A stretch of DNA of 15,705 bases from CAYWFP01 sp964457365. GTDB taxonomy: Bacteria > Planctomycetota > SZUA-567. This document shows positions 13,706 to 15,705 of the stretch, piece by piece (within the stretch, counting starts at the first letter, position 1; each line of letters starts with the position of its first letter). The stretch is from positions 1 to 15,705 of the forward strand of contig CAYWFP010000091.1 of the NCBI GenBank assembly GCA_964457365.1, written 5' to 3'. Position numbers and translations under genes: made by a program. A model generated the notes under the pieces. It was not told the DNA's origin. It did no database searches and worked only from the letters and a program-made list of their open reading frames with translations.

Positions 13706-13835
13706 GTGTCCACGCGGGCGGATCTTGCCCCTGCCCTGGCTATTCACCCTCCTGCCCATCCTGTTCGTCCGCCTCCCGCACGGCGGACGGTCCGCGCGCG
13801 GGGGGTGCGGATTTTATTGGCGTCTGTCCCTCTTT
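13706..13835 (-). repeat. Distal half of an inter-cassette repeat (TGTCCCTC type)
   Basis: Resembles the distal part of repeat 3: a GTCCACGCG box at the start, the inverted repeat GCGGACGGTCCGC (13783-13795, as at 5627-5639) and the end motif TGTCCCTC (13825-13832). No promoter half is attached, so the block is a fragment. The lipoprotein reading frame runs into it. Confidence 0.65.
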
Positions 13836-15047
13836 ATCTTTAATCCTCCTTATTTCATGCTTCTCATTCGCAAGATCGATAAGAAATAACTTTGTCCCGT
13901 CATAACCAGGAAATTGTGTCATCAAAGGCACAGTAATTGCCATACATCTATTATTTGGAGAAAGGCTCATCCAAATAGACATAGCCGCATAATAATCATT
14001 TGGGTCATCAGAACCGTCAATGCTTTTAGTTTCTCCGTATAAAAGATACTTTTTATTATTTCCATTCCCGGCTAAGTCCTCTTCTATTAATCCGTAATGC
14101 TGGCTGCTTCCATCACCCATCCATAGCGTTTTATCATCAGGGCCAAACGCCAAAGAACAAGCGCCAATACGCTTAAACGAATGCAAAAGATTGCCTTTTG
14201 CGTCAACAACGGCAACGACAACCGCTTCGTCGCCTTTTTCTGACTTATCATCATTAGCACCATACTTGGGAATAATAATAAATGCGATATGCTCTCTTCC
14301 TACGACAGGGGCTGACACCACTATCCCCTTACAACCAAATTCTTCAGCAGAAAAAGTCTTTATCAGAGTCAAACCTGCGCTGGCTGGATCAATTTTTGAC
14401 AAGGTGACCTGCGTAAAATCTTCTGCATGCTCGCCATTTATCCCAATTCGAAGAAACTTGTCATTCATCGATAACCCAAAAACACCGGCGATTCCCCGTG
14501 AGGCCAACAACCGTTCTCTTTCGCCTTGTATTGGGGTGTCAACCATACCGTTTTGCAGATCAACACGACAATAGAATGCCTTTGTATCCTTCGGCCCTCT
14601 AGGGATCCACAAATACCGATTATCCATAAGAAATATACACTCATAAAAACCGAAGGGTTGATCAATTGGCTTATTAACCGCAACATCATACTCTTTCATC
14701 AAAAAGTACCCGTTTGTATCAAACAAAGATATTTTAACAGAGCTTTCGTCGGCCCCTTGAACGCCAACGACCACAAGAATTGACCCGTTGTCAAAATAGA
14801 TCGGCCTTGCGCCAACAAGGCGCGCTTTCTTTATGTCATTAAGGTAAAAAGTCTTATCTCCTTTTATCTCATACACCCCTATTGTGTTTGCTTCGGCAGA
14901 ATGCCAAATGCTAAATGCAACGTGAGTTCCGCTTGGGGACCATGAACTACATCCGGTCAAACTAGCCAGTGCCAGCAGAGCTATCCAAAGCCCCCCGCCA
15001 GTTATTCTTGATTTACCATATTTCATAATATAGACATCTGTTGTCAT
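13740..15047 (-). CDS. Outer-membrane-type lipoprotein with beta-propeller features, candidate immunity protein
   Basis: A 435-residue protein with a strong GGAGG 8 nt before the ATG and 18 nt after the hydrolase stop codon, so the two form an operon. The signal peptide has a hydrophobic stretch (LWIALLALAS) and the lipobox LTGC, making Cys33 the lipidated residue; the serine at +2 favours outer-membrane sorting. The mature part opens with WSPSGTHVAFS, the WD40/TolB-type propeller signature, and shows repeated blocks of hydrophobic strands (FGPDDKTLWMGD, LSPNNRCMAI). Phospholipase effectors of Gram-negative bacteria are often neutralised by lipoproteins, so immunity against the upstream hydrolase is a good hypothesis. 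The last 30 or so residues (from KEGQTPIK on) are encoded by repeat DNA and probably do not belong to the original protein. Confidence 0.72.
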   Translation of the reverse strand: MTTDVYIMKYGKSRITGGGLWIALLALASLTGCSSWSPSGTHVAFSIWHSAEANTIGVYEIKGDKTFYLNDIKKARLVGARPIYFDNGSILVVVGVQGADESSVKISLFDTNGYFLMKEYDVAVNKPIDQPFGFYECIFLMDNRYLWIPRGPKDTKAFYCRVDLQNGMVDTPIQGERERLLASRGIAGVFGLSMNDKFLRIGINGEHAEDFTQVTLSKIDPASAGLTLIKTFSAEEFGCKGIVVSAPVVGREHIAFIIIPKYGANDDKSEKGDEAVVVAVVDAKGNLLHSFKRIGACSLAFGPDDKTLWMGDGSSQHYGLIEEDLAGNGNNKKYLLYGETKSIDGSDDPNDYYAAMSIWMSLSPNNRCMAITVPLMTQFPGYDGTKLFLIDLANEKHEIRRIKDKEGQTPIKSAPPARGPSAVREADEQDGQEGE

Positions 15048-15065
15048 GCCTAGGGCCTCCCCATA

Positions 15066-15704
15066 TTACGGCGTACAGCCCGTCGATAGAAAATTGCGAA
15101 TTCGATCAGATACACGCTCATTACTCCACTCAAATTCTTTTTCGCCTTCATCACGATCAGGGAATGAATTTCGCTCTGGGGCTGATTCGCTTGCATTGAT
15201 TATGCTGATGGCAGAATGGCCTCCAAGAACCCAAAAAGAGTCAACAAGATTCTTATCGGGAATTTTATCTGGGGGATAATAAGTTGAAACTATATCACTA
15301 GACGCTCGAATATACATAATCTCTACATCTACACGGCCTTCGCATTTTTTCAAAGACTCGCGAAGACCCGCGCGATCTCCTACTGCTGGGGCCAGCATAA
15401 CAATTTTCAGGCATGGCAGATCTTCAGTATCTGGACATTCCGAACAAATTGTTTCGAGTGCCTTTGAAACAATATTGCATCCTTGACTATGACATATAAT
15501 CTTAGAGCTGCTTGTTTGAAAAGCGCTTTTCCCCTGCAAATCAGCAGCCACTTTCTTTCCAAACGGCTCGCCTAAATCAAGCGACTCGTGGCCCTTTCCA
15601 GATATCAAGTTTACTGCCTTTAGGGCGCCAATTTGGCTTCCATAAACTTCAGGTAAGCGTTCACGGGATTCACAAGGGTCATGGTTCCCGTGAGCCTTGA
15701 TTGA
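15066..15704 (-). CDS. Alpha/beta-hydrolase (lipase-like) toxin tip, 5' end outside the window
   Basis: The frame stays open to the right edge, so this is the C-terminal 212 residues of a longer protein. A TTG at 15608 is not needed as a start. Counting from the edge, CHSQGC (71-76) is the nucleophile elbow GxSxG-like motif with Ser73. Asp137 (RASSDIV) and His163 (LGGHSAI) come in the right order and spacing for the Ser-Asp-His triad. Strand-like segments SSSKIICH and LKIVMLAP precede and follow the nucleophile, as in lipases and esterases. By analogy with the rest of the array this should be the tip of a seventh Rhs cassette, with its core beyond the window. A Tle-like phospholipase role is inferred. 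The next gene is a lipoprotein 18 nt downstream. Confidence 0.7.
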   Translation of the reverse strand, partial: SIKAHGNHDPCESRERLPEVYGSQIGALKAVNLISGKGHESLDLGEPFGKKVAADLQGKSAFQTSSSKIICHSQGCNIVSKALETICSECPDTEDLPCLKIVMLAPAVGDRAGLRESLKKCEGRVDVEIMYIRASSDIVSTYYPPDKIPDKNLVDSFWVLGGHSAISIINASESAPERNSFPDRDEGEKEFEWSNERVSDRIRNFLSTGCTP

Positions 15705-15705
15705 C

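Noticed and set aside
1408..13835. CRISPR-like or integron-like repeat spacing
   Set aside because: Repeats are hundreds of bases long, separated by whole genes, and no attC-type site or integrase was seen.

Overview
The window holds a tandem array of polymorphic-toxin cassettes, all transcribed on the minus strand, so the order of expression runs from right to left. Six copies of a stripped-down Rhs protein are visible. Each starts at an equivalent ATG, carries the Rhs-repeat-associated core (about 150 near-identical residues), and then switches abruptly to an unrelated C-terminal tip. A different small gene, presumed to encode the matching immunity protein, follows each tip within a few tens of bases or overlaps it. 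A seventh tip, an alpha/beta-hydrolase-like domain, enters from the right edge and is followed by a lipoprotein gene. No long YD-repeat barrel, PAAR, VgrG or secretion-signal region is encoded here, so these are orphan core-plus-tip modules and not complete delivery-competent Rhs genes.

Layout from right to left: hydrolase tip and lipoprotein (15704-13740); a gap of about 590 bp with no confident gene; a PIN-toxin/ribbon-helix-helix-antitoxin operon (13150-12486); Rhs cassette 6 with two paralogous three-helix membrane proteins (12304-9863), the second in a decayed cassette and fused to repeat DNA; cassette 5 with a membrane-anchored leucine-rich-repeat protein (9628-7357); cassette 4, frameshifted just before its tip, with a small zinc-ribbon protein (7053-5736); cassette 3 with a cysteine-rich protein (5373-3494); cassette 2 with a very short tip (3172-1811); and cassette 1 with a small membrane protein (1407-13).

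Between each immunity gene and the next Rhs ATG lies a 130-520 bp intergenic repeat. Every repeat that precedes a visible Rhs ATG contains the same near-consensus sigma-70-type promoter (TTGACA, 18 bp, GATAAT) about 95 bases from the ATG. The distal end of the repeat abuts the immunity stop codon at one of two short recurring motifs (CACAGGT or TGTCCCTC). The core sequences are mosaics of one another, which suggests ongoing recombination or gene conversion between cassettes. A reasonable model is a reservoir of promoter-equipped toxin-tip/immunity modules that can recombine into, or derive from, a full-length Rhs gene outside the window.

The lipoprotein signal peptide and the Rhs system point to a Gram-negative-type, probably environmental, bacterium. 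The sequence alone does not let me name the phylum. Variable tips and immunity genes look more AT-rich than the cores, repeats and PIN/RHH module, consistent with separate acquisition. No tRNA, rRNA, CRISPR array, transposase or convincing intrinsic terminator was seen.
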